Assembly (NCBI RefSeq): GCF_025566965.1
Contig: NZ_JAOQJL010000001.1
Location: forward strand, 62,001 to 126,000
Direction: 5' to 3'
From: Blautia_A ammoniilytica
GTDB taxonomy: Bacteria; Bacillota; Clostridia; Lachnospirales; Lachnospiraceae
Length of the DNA: 64,000 bases
Positions 43,262-52,125 of the stretch are shown one piece after another (positions within the stretch are counted from its first letter, which is position 1; each line of letters begins with the position of its first letter). The notes under the pieces are model-generated. The model saw nothing but the letters and a program-made list of their open reading frames with translations, searched no databases and had not been told where the DNA came from. A program made the position numbers and the translations under genes.

Positions 43262-44800
43262 TTGGAATATGCAATTCAGTTGACGAATGTTACTAAAACA
43301 TTCGGTAAGGTGATTGCCAATAAAGGCGTAACACTGAACGTAAGGAAGGGTGAGATCCTGTCCCTGCTGGGCGAGAACGGAAGCGGGAAGACCACACTTA
43401 TGAATATGATCGCAGGTATTTATTTCCCGGATTCAGGAGAGATCCGTGTGAACGGAACACCTGTGGAGATACGTTCTCCCAAGGATGCCTACGATCTTGG
43501 CATCGGAATGATCCATCAGCATTTTAAGCTGATCGATGTGTTCTCAGCAGTTGAGAATATTGCCCTTGGACTTGAGAAAAAAGAAAAATTTGATATGAAA
43601 GTTATCAGGGCCAAGGCAAAGGCCATCTGTGAAAAGTATCACTTTGATCTGGATCTGGACCAGAAAGTATATGAGATGAGTGTATCTCAGAAGCAGACCC
43701 TGGAGATCGTCAAGGTTCTGTACAGAGGTGCAGAGATCCTGATCCTGGATGAGCCTACTGCAGTACTTACCCCACAGGAAACAGAAAGATTGTTCGCTGT
43801 GATCCGCAATATGAAGAAGGATCACAAGTCTGTGATCATTATTACACATAAGCTGCATGAAGTGCTGGCTATCTCAGACCGGGTGGCGATCCTGAGAAAA
43901 GGGGAATATGTGGATACAGTTGAGACAAAAGACGCTACTGAAGGGTCTCTTACGGAGATGATGGTAGGAAAAAAGGTAGAGCTGAATATTGAACGTACCC
44001 AGCCGAAGGATACAGTAAAACGTCTTTCTGTTTCTAATCTTACTGTTTATAACCGGGAAGGCGTAAAGGTATTGGATGATGTAAGCTTTGATGCTTATGG
44101 CGGTGAGATCCTTGGCATTGCCGGTATTTCCGGGAATGGACAGAAAGAGCTGTTGGAGTCCATTGCAGGTCTTCAGGTCACTGCCGAGGGAAGCAGCATA
44201 AAGTTCTACGAAAAAGGAAAAGAAGATAAGCCGCTGCAGCTGATCGGCAAAACACCAAAGAAGATCCGTGATGCGGGAGTTCATCTTGCTTTTGTTCCGG
44301 AGGATCGTCTGGGAATGGGACTGGTTGGCTCTATGGGCATGACCGGAAACATGCTTTTGAAGACCTATGGTGCAGGCCGTTCATTCCTTACAGAGATGAA
44401 AGGACCTAAGAAGATGGCTGAGAAGGTCCGTGAAGAGCTGGAAGTAGTTACACCAAGCATCAATACTCCGGTATCCAGACTGTCCGGTGGTAATGTGCAG
44501 AAGGTTCTTGTCGGCCGTGAGATTGCAGAAGAGCCTACAGTCCTTATGACCGCTTATGCAGTGCGTGGACTTGATATTAATACTTCTTATACTATTTACA
44601 ATCTGTTGGATGAAGAAAAACGCCATGGTGTGGCAGTGGTATACGTAGGTGAGGATCTGGACGTACTGATCGACCTGTGTGACAGGATCCTTGTTCTGTG
44701 TGATGGAAAAGCAAACGGAATGGTAGATGCACGTACGATCACAAAGGAAGAAGTAGGTCTTCTTATGACAAATCTGAGAAAGGCTGGTGCACAGGAATGA
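43262..44800 (+). CDS. Nucleoside ABC transporter ATP-binding protein (YufO/NupO type)
   Basis: A 512-residue tandem ATPase starting (M)EYAIQLTNVTKTFGK. NBD1: GENGSGKTTLMN, signature MSVSQKQTLEIV and ILDEPTAVLTPQE; NBD2: GISGNGQKELLESIAG and LSGGNVQKVLVG. The Walker B of NBD2 is LMTAYAVRGLDI and lacks the catalytic Glu, more degenerate than in the sugar importers of this window. The start is TTG at 43262, nine bases after GGGAGG, and matches family N-termini; an upstream open frame to 43160 has no similarity. It overlaps the first permease gene. Confidence 0.9.
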   Translation: MEYAIQLTNVTKTFGKVIANKGVTLNVRKGEILSLLGENGSGKTTLMNMIAGIYFPDSGEIRVNGTPVEIRSPKDAYDLGIGMIHQHFKLIDVFSAVENIALGLEKKEKFDMKVIRAKAKAICEKYHFDLDLDQKVYEMSVSQKQTLEIVKVLYRGAEILILDEPTAVLTPQETERLFAVIRNMKKDHKSVIIITHKLHEVLAISDRVAILRKGEYVDTVETKDATEGSLTEMMVGKKVELNIERTQPKDTVKRLSVSNLTVYNREGVKVLDDVSFDAYGGEILGIAGISGNGQKELLESIAGLQVTAEGSSIKFYEKGKEDKPLQLIGKTPKKIRDAGVHLAFVPEDRLGMGLVGSMGMTGNMLLKTYGAGRSFLTEMKGPKKMAEKVREELEVVTPSINTPVSRLSGGNVQKVLVGREIAEEPTVLMTAYAVRGLDINTSYTIYNLLDEEKRHGVAVVYVGEDLDVLIDLCDRILVLCDGKANGMVDARTITKEEVGLLMTNLRKAGAQE

Positions 44801-45906
44801 GCAGTGAAACTAAGAAAATAAAAGAGCCTTTTGTACGTATCATCAAGCGGGATGGCGCTTCTATAGGGAATAAAGTGCTGATCCGTGTGCTTGCCATTGT
44901 GCTCGCACTTGTAGTGGATGCAATTTTTATCTTTGCTGTTACAGGGCTGAATCCCATTTCCGTATACGGGGTTATGTTTAACGGAACCTTTATGACATCC
45001 ATTCGTTTTTCATGGGCACTTCGTGATCTGGTAACCCTGCTTTGTATTGGTATTGCACTGGCACCAGCATTTAAAATGAAATTCTGGAATATCGGTGCAG
45101 AAGGACAGGTTCTTGCAGGCGGTCTTGCCACAGCACTGGTTATGGTAAAATGCGGACAGAGTCTTCCAACACCTGCATTGCTTCTGGTTATGTTTCTTGC
45201 AAGCATTATTGCAGGAGGTATCTGGGGACTGATCCCTGCAGTTTTTAAGGCATATTGGAATACAAATGAGACTTTGTTTACTTTGATGATGAACTATGTG
45301 GCAACCAGTATCGTTGCCTGTATGACCAACATTATGCGTGGAAAGGCATCCAGCCTTGGAAAACTGAATATGTCTACTCAGGCAGGCTGGTTTCCCCAGT
45401 TTTTCGGACAGCGTTACAACATTAATATCCTGGTTGTGTTTATCCTGATGATTGTAATGTATTTTTATCTGAAATATTCCAAGCAGGGATATGAGATCAC
45501 TGTTGTTGGAGAGTCTGAAAATACAGCCAGATATGCTGGTATTAATGTTAAACGGGTAACGATCCGTACCATGCTGATATCTGGTGCGATCTGCGGACTT
45601 GCAGGTTTTCTGGTTGTGGCAGGAAGGGATCAGACGATTTCCACATCCTCTGCCGGAGGACAGGGATTTACTGCTATTATTGTTGCATGGCTGGCTAAGT
45701 TTAATACCTTTTACATGGCATTGATTTCTTTCCTTCTTGTTTTTCTTTCCAGAGGAGCTGCTGAGATCGCTTCTGCTTACAGTCTGAATGATTATGCGGC
45801 AAGTATTATCGAAGGTGTTATTCTGTTCTTTATCCTGGGAAGTGAGTTTTTCATTAATTACAAAATGGTATTTCGTGGTTCAAAACAGAAGGAGGTGCAG
45901 GAATGA
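44797..45906 (+). CDS. Nucleoside ABC transporter permease 1 (NupP type)
   Basis: A 369-residue BPD_transp_2 permease with FKMKFWNIGAEGQVLAGGLATA, NTNETLFTLMMNYVATSIV, a coupling loop SKQGYEITVVGESENTARYAGINV and SAGGQGFTAIIVAWLAKFN. These are hallmarks of nucleoside (BMP-dependent) permeases. It is coupled to the ATPase and to the next permease by four-base overlaps, so ATPase and permease genes form one tight operon with the binding protein. Confidence 0.92.
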   Translation: MSSETKKIKEPFVRIIKRDGASIGNKVLIRVLAIVLALVVDAIFIFAVTGLNPISVYGVMFNGTFMTSIRFSWALRDLVTLLCIGIALAPAFKMKFWNIGAEGQVLAGGLATALVMVKCGQSLPTPALLLVMFLASIIAGGIWGLIPAVFKAYWNTNETLFTLMMNYVATSIVACMTNIMRGKASSLGKLNMSTQAGWFPQFFGQRYNINILVVFILMIVMYFYLKYSKQGYEITVVGESENTARYAGINVKRVTIRTMLISGAICGLAGFLVVAGRDQTISTSSAGGQGFTAIIVAWLAKFNTFYMALISFLLVFLSRGAAEIASAYSLNDYAASIIEGVILFFILGSEFFINYKMVFRGSKQKEVQE

Positions 45907-46895
45907 GTACGTTAATTGCATGGATCATCCGGGCGATTCCTTTTGGAACGATCATTATGTTTGGATCTATGGGTGAGACAATCACAGAAAAATCAGGAAA
46001 TCTTAACTTAGGTGTACCTGGGATCATGTATCTGGGAGGCTTTGCCGGATTTGCAAGTTCTTATTACTATGAGAAATTATCCTCAGATCCAAAGGGCTGG
46101 ATCTGCGTGATCATTGCCCTGTTTGCAGCCATTGCTGCTTCTGCATTTGGAGGATTGATTTTCAGCTTCCTGACCATCACCCTGCGTGCCAACCAGAATG
46201 TGACAGGTCTTGCTCTTACTACCTTTGGTATGGGAGTTGCCAATTTCTTTGGCGTATTTATTTTAAATGGAGCCAGCTATACAGCTGCACCTCTTGCCTA
46301 TTCTGCATTTTCAAAGAAGATCCCCTTCCTTTCTTCCAAGCTTGGGATCGTAAGCAAGGTAGTATTTCCTTATGGATTCCTTGCATATGCAGCTATCATT
46401 GTTGCCATTGTGCTTCATTATTTTCTGAATAAAACCAGGGTAGGACTGAATCTGCGTGCAGTTGGCGAGAATCCGGGAACTGCAGATGCAGCAGGTATTA
46501 ATGTAACAAAATACAAATATCTGGCTACCTGTGTCGGGGCAGGTCTGTCTGGTATCGGCGGTCTTTATTATGTGCTGGATTACAATCAGGGGATCTGGGC
46601 AACTACCGGGCAGATCGAGGCTCTTGGATGGCTGGCAGTAGCACTTGTTATCTTTACTACATGGAAGCCTTTAAATGGTATTTGGGGAGCTTATCTTTTC
46701 GGTATGCTGTACTGGCTGTATCAGTTCCTTCCCAATATGTTGGGAGTGAAGGTGGCCGGATATGTGACGGATCTTGTACAAATGGTGCCTTATGTAGTGA
46801 CCATTATTGTGTTGGTGGTTGTAAGTTTTCGGAAGAAGAAGGAGAATCAGCCGCCGGAAAGTCTTGGACTTTCTTATTTCCGCGAAGAACGATAA
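45903..46895 (+). CDS. Nucleoside ABC transporter permease 2 (NupQ type)
   Basis: A 330-residue partner permease with SMGETITEKSGNLNLGVPGIMYLGG at the N-terminus, the coupling loop NKTRVGLNLRAVGENPGTADAAGINV and IEALGWLAVALVIFTTWKPLNGIWGA. The N-terminal segment is typical of the shorter permease in BMP systems. It ends the operon; a terminator begins 22 bases after its stop. Confidence 0.92.
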   Translation: MSTLIAWIIRAIPFGTIIMFGSMGETITEKSGNLNLGVPGIMYLGGFAGFASSYYYEKLSSDPKGWICVIIALFAAIAASAFGGLIFSFLTITLRANQNVTGLALTTFGMGVANFFGVFILNGASYTAAPLAYSAFSKKIPFLSSKLGIVSKVVFPYGFLAYAAIIVAIVLHYFLNKTRVGLNLRAVGENPGTADAAGINVTKYKYLATCVGAGLSGIGGLYYVLDYNQGIWATTGQIEALGWLAVALVIFTTWKPLNGIWGAYLFGMLYWLYQFLPNMLGVKVAGYVTDLVQMVPYVVTIIVLVVVSFRKKKENQPPESLGLSYFREER

Positions 46896-46917
46896 ACGTG
46901 AAATCTTTGTGACTTTT

Positions 46918-46949
46918 AAAGGGGGAATGTTTACATTCTCCTTTTTTTT
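46918..46949 (+). terminator. Terminator of the nucleoside importer operon
   Basis: AAAGGGGGAATG (46918-46929) pairs with CATTCTCCTTT (46934-46944) and one more T, with two G-U pairs and a TTTA loop, and is followed by a T-run. Confidence 0.88.
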
Positions 46950-47048
46950 ATGCTATAGTAACCATACGGTAGTAGTACAGTAACAAAGAAATTGATGGAT
47001 TTAGTGAATTACATGCTTTTATGTGTATTCAAGAAAGGAATTCTGTGA

Positions 47049-48431
47049 ATGATTAAGCGTAAATATCTTGCGGCATGCCTTGTGGCAGCCCTTTTTGTGG
47101 CCGGCTGTGGCAGTAACAGTGCAGAAAAGAAAGAAACAGCAGAAACAACAGAAGAGACAAAGACAGCAGAAGCAACAGATGCACCAGATCAGGAGTCTGC
47201 TTCTGAGGAGGATGCACAGGATGAAACTGCAGCAGATGATAGTGGTGAAGCAGATGATAGTACAGATGAGGACGAACAGGATCTGACAGATACGGAGGAA
47301 GATGAGGATACCGGACTGGAGGAGGAAGATCTTTCTAAGGTAGTTCCGGCAGATTATCTGGTCCAGGATGCGGACAAGTATGTGACTCTTGGGGAAACCA
47401 AGGATCTGGAGGCTGTTCAGTACACATATGAGATCACCGATGATATGGTACAGGATGAGATTGATTCTGAACTTTCCGAGGCATCTGAGGAGATCTCCAC
47501 AGACAAGCCTTCTGTAGAGGGAGATACCGTATACTTTACAATGACTTATAAAGTAGAAGGGGATGATTCCCAGGATGGTGAGGAAGAGGATTCTTCAGTG
47601 ATCCTTGGTCAGGAGGATTATGGCGCTGAATTCGATGAGAAGCTTACAGGCGTATCCGCGGGGGATAAGCTGGACTTTTCCATTTCCTATGATGAAGATA
47701 TGTGGATGGAGGAATGGGCCGGACAGACGGTAGATTTTTCCATTGAGGTTTCTGATGTGGTACAGGTAGAAGTACCTGAGTACAACCTGGATTATGTAAA
47801 AGAAAATACAGAATATACAACTCTTGAAGAGTATGAGCAGTCCATTAGGGAATATCTGGAGGAGGAATATACCAGCAGAAGCTATTATGATGTAACAGAG
47901 TCCCTGTTGGAGACAGCGATGGCAAATGCTACATTCGACGGATATCCACAGGAGCTGTATGATCAGTGCAAAGAAGAGATCCTTTCCAGCTATTCCATGT
48001 TTGTAGGAGAGGATAATACTATTGATGATGTGCTGGAGATGTTTGGCATTACTGATGAGGATGTACAGTCAGAAACAGAGAAGCTTGTAAACAGATATCT
48101 GTTTATCAGTGCATACTGTAAAGCCAATGACATTACTGCAGACGGAGAGGAATACAAGGATTACGTAACAAAGAATGCAGACTATTACGGAGAGGATGCG
48201 GCTTCTTTTGAAGCTGGTTATACCAGGGAATATCTGGTAGAGAATCTGTATGATGAAAAGGTAAAAGAATTGTTATATGATTCTGCAAAGATCACTGAGA
48301 AGCCCTCTACAGAAGCCCCCGATGAAGAGGCTGAAGCTACAGATGAGGAGATCGGTGAGGGAGATGACCTGATGCTGGACGAGATCCAGGATGAAGAAGA
48401 ATTAGCTCAGGATGAATCTGTATCAGAATAG
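47049..48431 (+). CDS. Extracytoplasmic trigger-factor-like lipoprotein (FKBP-type PPIase and C-terminal chaperone domain)
   Basis: A 460-residue protein. The lipobox LFVAGC places the lipidated Cys at residue 20. An acidic Thr/Glu/Asp linker (about 25-100) leads to a region resembling the trigger factor PPIase domain (PSVEGDTVYFTMTYKVEGDD, LGQEDYGAEFDEKLTGVSAGDKLDFSISY, VDFSIEVSDVVQVEVPEYN) and the helical C-terminal part (YTTLEEYEQSIREYLEEEY to YTREYLVENLYDEKVKELL). It lacks the ribosome-binding N-terminal domain. It is likely a folding factor on the outer face of the membrane. The acidic tail (after about 415) is of unknown use. Confidence 0.8.
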   Translation: MIKRKYLAACLVAALFVAGCGSNSAEKKETAETTEETKTAEATDAPDQESASEEDAQDETAADDSGEADDSTDEDEQDLTDTEEDEDTGLEEEDLSKVVPADYLVQDADKYVTLGETKDLEAVQYTYEITDDMVQDEIDSELSEASEEISTDKPSVEGDTVYFTMTYKVEGDDSQDGEEEDSSVILGQEDYGAEFDEKLTGVSAGDKLDFSISYDEDMWMEEWAGQTVDFSIEVSDVVQVEVPEYNLDYVKENTEYTTLEEYEQSIREYLEEEYTSRSYYDVTESLLETAMANATFDGYPQELYDQCKEEILSSYSMFVGEDNTIDDVLEMFGITDEDVQSETEKLVNRYLFISAYCKANDITADGEEYKDYVTKNADYYGEDAASFEAGYTREYLVENLYDEKVKELLYDSAKITEKPSTEAPDEEAEATDEEIGEGDDLMLDEIQDEEELAQDESVSE

Positions 48432-48563
48432 AAGATTGGCTTAGTTACTTGGCTTAGGACGTAGCAGCATCAGAATAGGAAGAAGAATTGCTTTTTTGTA
48501 CATGAGATGGTATGATTGAATCAAGAATGCTGAAAGTATTCAAAAACACATTGGGAGGTTGTG

Positions 48564-49955
48564 ATGAAGAGGGGCAGTATTTTTGAAACAGATGGGATTC
48601 CCCGTCTTACAGAAGCATTTCCGCTTGCTATGCAGCATGTAGTAGCTATGATCGTAGGCTGCGTTACGCCGGCAATTATTATTTCCGGAGCAATTCCTGG
48701 GGGCCTTTCCAGAGAAGAACAGGTAATTCTGATTCAGTCTGCATTGGTGATGGCAGCGTTGTCTACGCTGTTGCAGCTTTTTCCAATTGGAGGAAAAGCC
48801 AGGTTTGCTATTGGATCAGGATTGCCCATCATCATGGGAGTAAGCTTTGCTTATGTTCCCAGTATGCAGGCAATTGCCGAGTCTTATGGGATTGCAGCGA
48901 TTATGGGAGCAGAACTGGCAGGCGGTTTTGTGGCTGTGGTAATGGGATTGTTGGTAAAGAAGATCAGGGTCTTTTTTCCACCATTGATCACTGGAACGGT
49001 TGTATTTACCATTGGTCTGTCATTATATCCTACTGCCATTAACTACATGGCTGGCGGGGTCAGCAGTCCGGACTATGGCTCCTGGCAGAACTGGGCGATT
49101 GCATTCTTTACATTGATCGTAGTAACCGTGCTGAATCATTTCGGGAAAGGGATCTGGAAGCTGGCATCTATTCTGATCGGCATCATTGCAGGATACCTGG
49201 TGGCGATTCCTTTTGGAATGGTTGATTTTTCAAGTATAGGAGAAGCAGGAGTCTGCCAGCTTCCGTCTCTGCTTCATTTTGGCATTGAGTTTGAGCCATC
49301 TTCTTGTATTGCCATCGGTATCTTGTTTGCTATCAATTCCATCCAGGCCATTGGTGATTATTCAGCAACGACCATCGGTGCTATGGACAGAACTCCGAAG
49401 GATGAGGAATTGCAGAAAGGAATTATCGGCTACGGTATTTCTAATATTGTGGGAGCCTTGGCTGGAGGTTTGCCCACTGCCACATACAGTCAGAATGTGG
49501 GAATTGTTACTACTACAAAGGTAATTAACCGGTGGGTACTGGGACTGGCGGCTGTGATCCTTGGTATTGCAGGGATTGTTCCCAAGTTTTCGGCCATTCT
49601 TACTACGATTCCCCAGTGTGTTCTTGGAGGTGCTACAGTTTCTGTATTTGCATCCATTGCTATGACAGGTATGAAGCTGGTAGCTTCAGCAGAAATGGAT
49701 TACCGGAATTCATCCATCGTTGGTCTTGCAGCAGCACTGGGAATGGGAGTGTCTCAGGCAACTGCAGCACTGGCTGGCTTTCCGGCGTGGGTTACCACCA
49801 TTTTTGGGAAATCCCCGGTGGTGCTGGCAACGATTATAGCGGTGATCATGAACATTATCCTTCCAAAGACACGGGAAGAAGAGAAGGAAGAGGCACAACA
49901 AAAGATTGAAATCAAACATAAGCTGGATGAAGATCACAAAGAATTCGGTGAATAA
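48564..49955 (+). CDS. NCS2-family purine/uracil permease (xanthine-uracil permease type)
   Basis: A 463-residue protein with about 12-14 membrane segments. Family motifs: FPLAMQHVVAMIVGCVTPAIIISG at the N-terminus, FAIGSGLPIIMGVSFAYV, the substrate-binding helix LFAINSIQAIGDYSATTIGAM (Glu/Gln-type position Gln), and LPTATYSQNVGIVTTTKVINRW, the NCS2 signature. It imports xanthine, uric acid or uracil with protons. The ATG at 48564 has GGGAGG five bases before it; GTG 48561 is too close. Following the nucleoside importer, it suggests purine salvage; no purine riboswitch was found in its leader. Confidence 0.88.
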   Translation: MKRGSIFETDGIPRLTEAFPLAMQHVVAMIVGCVTPAIIISGAIPGGLSREEQVILIQSALVMAALSTLLQLFPIGGKARFAIGSGLPIIMGVSFAYVPSMQAIAESYGIAAIMGAELAGGFVAVVMGLLVKKIRVFFPPLITGTVVFTIGLSLYPTAINYMAGGVSSPDYGSWQNWAIAFFTLIVVTVLNHFGKGIWKLASILIGIIAGYLVAIPFGMVDFSSIGEAGVCQLPSLLHFGIEFEPSSCIAIGILFAINSIQAIGDYSATTIGAMDRTPKDEELQKGIIGYGISNIVGALAGGLPTATYSQNVGIVTTTKVINRWVLGLAAVILGIAGIVPKFSAILTTIPQCVLGGATVSVFASIAMTGMKLVASAEMDYRNSSIVGLAAALGMGVSQATAALAGFPAWVTTIFGKSPVVLATIIAVIMNIILPKTREEEKEEAQQKIEIKHKLDEDHKEFGE

Positions 49956-49980
49956 AAGTAAAAACTAAATACGAATTAAG

Positions 49981-50019
49981 AAAGAGTGTGCTGATATAGA
50001 AATGTGCAGCACACTCTTT
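49981..50019. terminator. Bidirectional terminator between the NCS2 permease and relQ
   Basis: AAAGAGTGTGCTG (49981-49993) and CAGCACACTCTTT (50007-50019) form a perfect 13-bp stem flanked by T on the plus strand and A on the other side. Confidence 0.9.
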
Positions 50020-50036
50020 TTGATAAAATGAAAGCC

Positions 50037-50714
50037 TTATAAATCGTGAAATTGTCCGATCATGTCTTTGATATGCTGCATTTCATTATCCATCTCGATC
50101 ATGGCATGAGCAGATTCTAAAAGCTCTGCACTGATCTGATCATAGCCTTCCATCTCTTCGATGCCCTTTTTGTAACGCAGCTGATGCTCCAGAGTAGCCC
50201 AAAAATCCATGCCATTGGTACGAATCTGGATTTCCGCCCGCATAGGTGTTTTTCCGCGGGAAAAGAAAACCGGGACCTCAACGATCATATGATAACTGCG
50301 ATAGCCATTGGGCTTGGGATTCTTTATATAATCCTTGATCTGCAGTATCTTGATATCATCTTGGCTGGCCAGCAGATCTGCAACCGTATAAATATCGTCA
50401 ATGAATGCACAGACCACCCGGATACCGGCAACATCATTCAATTGTTCCTGAATATTCTCCGCAGAAAATTCATAGCCAAGCTTTTGAAGTTTCCGGTAAA
50501 TACTTTCAGGCTTTTTTACTCTTGTCTTAATAAAAGAAATAGGATTCCTTTTATTTTCAATGGAAAATTCATCATTCAGTACTTCCAGTTTGGTCTGGAG
50601 TTCCCGGATGGTGCAGCGGTACATCATCATAAGATCACTGAACTTAGCAGCATTTTTGATAAATCTTTCTGGATCCGGTGTATCCAGAAAAGGGAGATTA
50701 AGTTTGTTGTCCAT
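50037..50714 (-). CDS. relQ: Small alarmone synthetase, RelQ/YjbM type (GTP pyrophosphokinase)
   Basis: A 225-residue single-domain RelA/SpoT synthetase without hydrolase or TGS/ACT domains. Motifs: SFIKTRVKKPESIYRKL, the DVAGIRVVCAFIDDIYTVADLL segment, IKDYIKNPKPNGYRSYHMIVEVPVF, and AEIQIRTNGMDFWATLEHQLRYKKG with the catalytic Glu in AEIQIRT. It makes (p)ppGpp from GTP/GDP and ATP in the cytoplasm. It is monocistronic and convergent with the upstream permease. The symbol follows usual naming for this group. Confidence 0.92.
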   Translation of the reverse strand: MDNKLNLPFLDTPDPERFIKNAAKFSDLMMMYRCTIRELQTKLEVLNDEFSIENKRNPISFIKTRVKKPESIYRKLQKLGYEFSAENIQEQLNDVAGIRVVCAFIDDIYTVADLLASQDDIKILQIKDYIKNPKPNGYRSYHMIVEVPVFFSRGKTPMRAEIQIRTNGMDFWATLEHQLRYKKGIEEMEGYDQISAELLESAHAMIEMDNEMQHIKDMIGQFHDL

Positions 50715-50813
50715 ATGTAAAACCTTCTTTTTATGTTATTGTATAATGCGTATCATTATTTCAATTATAAGGGATAAAAAGGATATAGTAAAGTAATGAA
50801 TGGCTATATCACA

Positions 50814-50842
50814 TTTACTTTTTAGAGATTTTCATATATAAT
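50814..50842 (+). promoter_or_regulatory. Promoter of the phosphofructokinase gene
   Basis: TTTACT (50814-50819) and TATAAT (50837-50842) have a 17-base spacer; the gene begins 41 bases downstream with AAGGAGG as ribosome binding site. Confidence 0.75.
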
Positions 50843-50883
50843 GAGAGGACTGATTTACAGATCTTAAGAAGGAGGGCTATGAT

Positions 50884-52110
50884 ATGGACAGAAAAAATCT
50901 GATCGTAGGACAGTCAGGAGGACCGACAGCTGTAATCAACAGCAGTCTTTATGGCATTGTTAAAGGGGGAAGAGATCAGGCTGAAGTTGACCGTATTTAT
51001 GGAATGGTAAATGGAATTGAGGGATTTCTGAAGGGGCAGGTTATGGATTTTGAAGTGGCGCTTCCGGGGGAAGATTTGGAAACACTGAAATATACACCAG
51101 GGGCATATCTTGGCTCCTGCAGACATAAGCTTCCTGAAAATCTGGATGATCTGGCATATAAGCAGATCTTTGCCAGCTTTCATGATATGAATATTGGCTA
51201 CTTTGTATATATAGGCGGCAATGATTCCATGGATACAGTAAGTAAGCTGTCACGGTATGGAGAAAGGATCGGCAGTGATGTGCGGATCCTGGGGATTCCA
51301 AAGACCATTGATAATGACCTGGTGAAGACAGACCATACACCAGGATATGGAAGTGCTGCCAGATATGTGGCATCCACAGTGCGGGAGATTGTTATTGATG
51401 CTAATGTTTATGAGAAAAAATCTGTTACAATTATTGAAATCATGGGCCGTCATGCAGGCTGGCTGACTGCTGCTTCCGTGCTTGCCAGGAAATATTCAGG
51501 AGATAATCCGCTTCTAGTATATTTGCCGGAAAAGGCTTTTGACACAGAAAAATTCCTGATGGATGTGGAGCATGCTTTTGATAAGAACTGTAATGTGGTG
51601 GTATGTGTATCCGAAGGGATCAGGGATGAAAAAGGAACCTTTATCTGCGAATATGAAAATGATGTATGTACTGACAATTTTGGACACAAAATGTTGACTG
51701 GCTGCGGAAAGTATCTGGAAAATCTGGTACGAAGCCGTCTTCAGGTAAAGGTAAGGTCTGTAGAACTGAATGTAAATCAGAGATGCTCTACAGCTATGCT
51801 CTCTGCTGCAGACCAGAAAGAGGCTATGGAGGCCGGAGCATTTGGCGTAAAGGCTGCTGTACAGGGTGAAACCGGAAAGATGGTGTCCTTTATACGAGAC
51901 AGCGAAAAGGATGAATATGTACTGAATTATGGGTTGGAAGATGTAAATGAGATCTGCAATAAAGAAAAGCCTGTTCCTGTTTCATGGATCGCAGAATCTG
52001 GCAATGATATGACAGACGATTTTATACAGTATGCAATGCCTTTGATCCAGGGAGTGGTTTCCCTTCCCTTGGATGATAATGGCCTTCCTCTTTTCGCATA
52101 TAGAAAATAA
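50884..52110 (+). CDS. pfp: Phosphofructokinase, probably PPi-dependent (diphosphate-fructose-6-phosphate 1-phosphotransferase)
   Basis: A 408-residue PfkA-superfamily protein, longer than the 320-residue ATP-PFK. The phosphoryl-donor loop is YIGGNDSMDT, with Asn-Asp instead of the GGDGS of ATP enzymes, a feature found in PPi-type PFKs of clostridia. Active-site motifs PKTIDNDL, GRHAGWLTAA and CVSEGIRD are present. It phosphorylates fructose 6-phosphate, probably reversibly with PPi. Donor preference is inferred from the loop; a nucleotide-dependent enzyme is not excluded. Confidence 0.85.
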   Translation: MDRKNLIVGQSGGPTAVINSSLYGIVKGGRDQAEVDRIYGMVNGIEGFLKGQVMDFEVALPGEDLETLKYTPGAYLGSCRHKLPENLDDLAYKQIFASFHDMNIGYFVYIGGNDSMDTVSKLSRYGERIGSDVRILGIPKTIDNDLVKTDHTPGYGSAARYVASTVREIVIDANVYEKKSVTIIEIMGRHAGWLTAASVLARKYSGDNPLLVYLPEKAFDTEKFLMDVEHAFDKNCNVVVCVSEGIRDEKGTFICEYENDVCTDNFGHKMLTGCGKYLENLVRSRLQVKVRSVELNVNQRCSTAMLSAADQKEAMEAGAFGVKAAVQGETGKMVSFIRDSEKDEYVLNYGLEDVNEICNKEKPVPVSWIAESGNDMTDDFIQYAMPLIQGVVSLPLDDNGLPLFAYRK

Positions 52111-52125
52111 GAAAGGTTTTTGTTT

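Noticed and set aside
48432..48563. Purine riboswitch before the NCS2 permease
   Set aside because: The conserved three-way junction sequences were not found in this leader.
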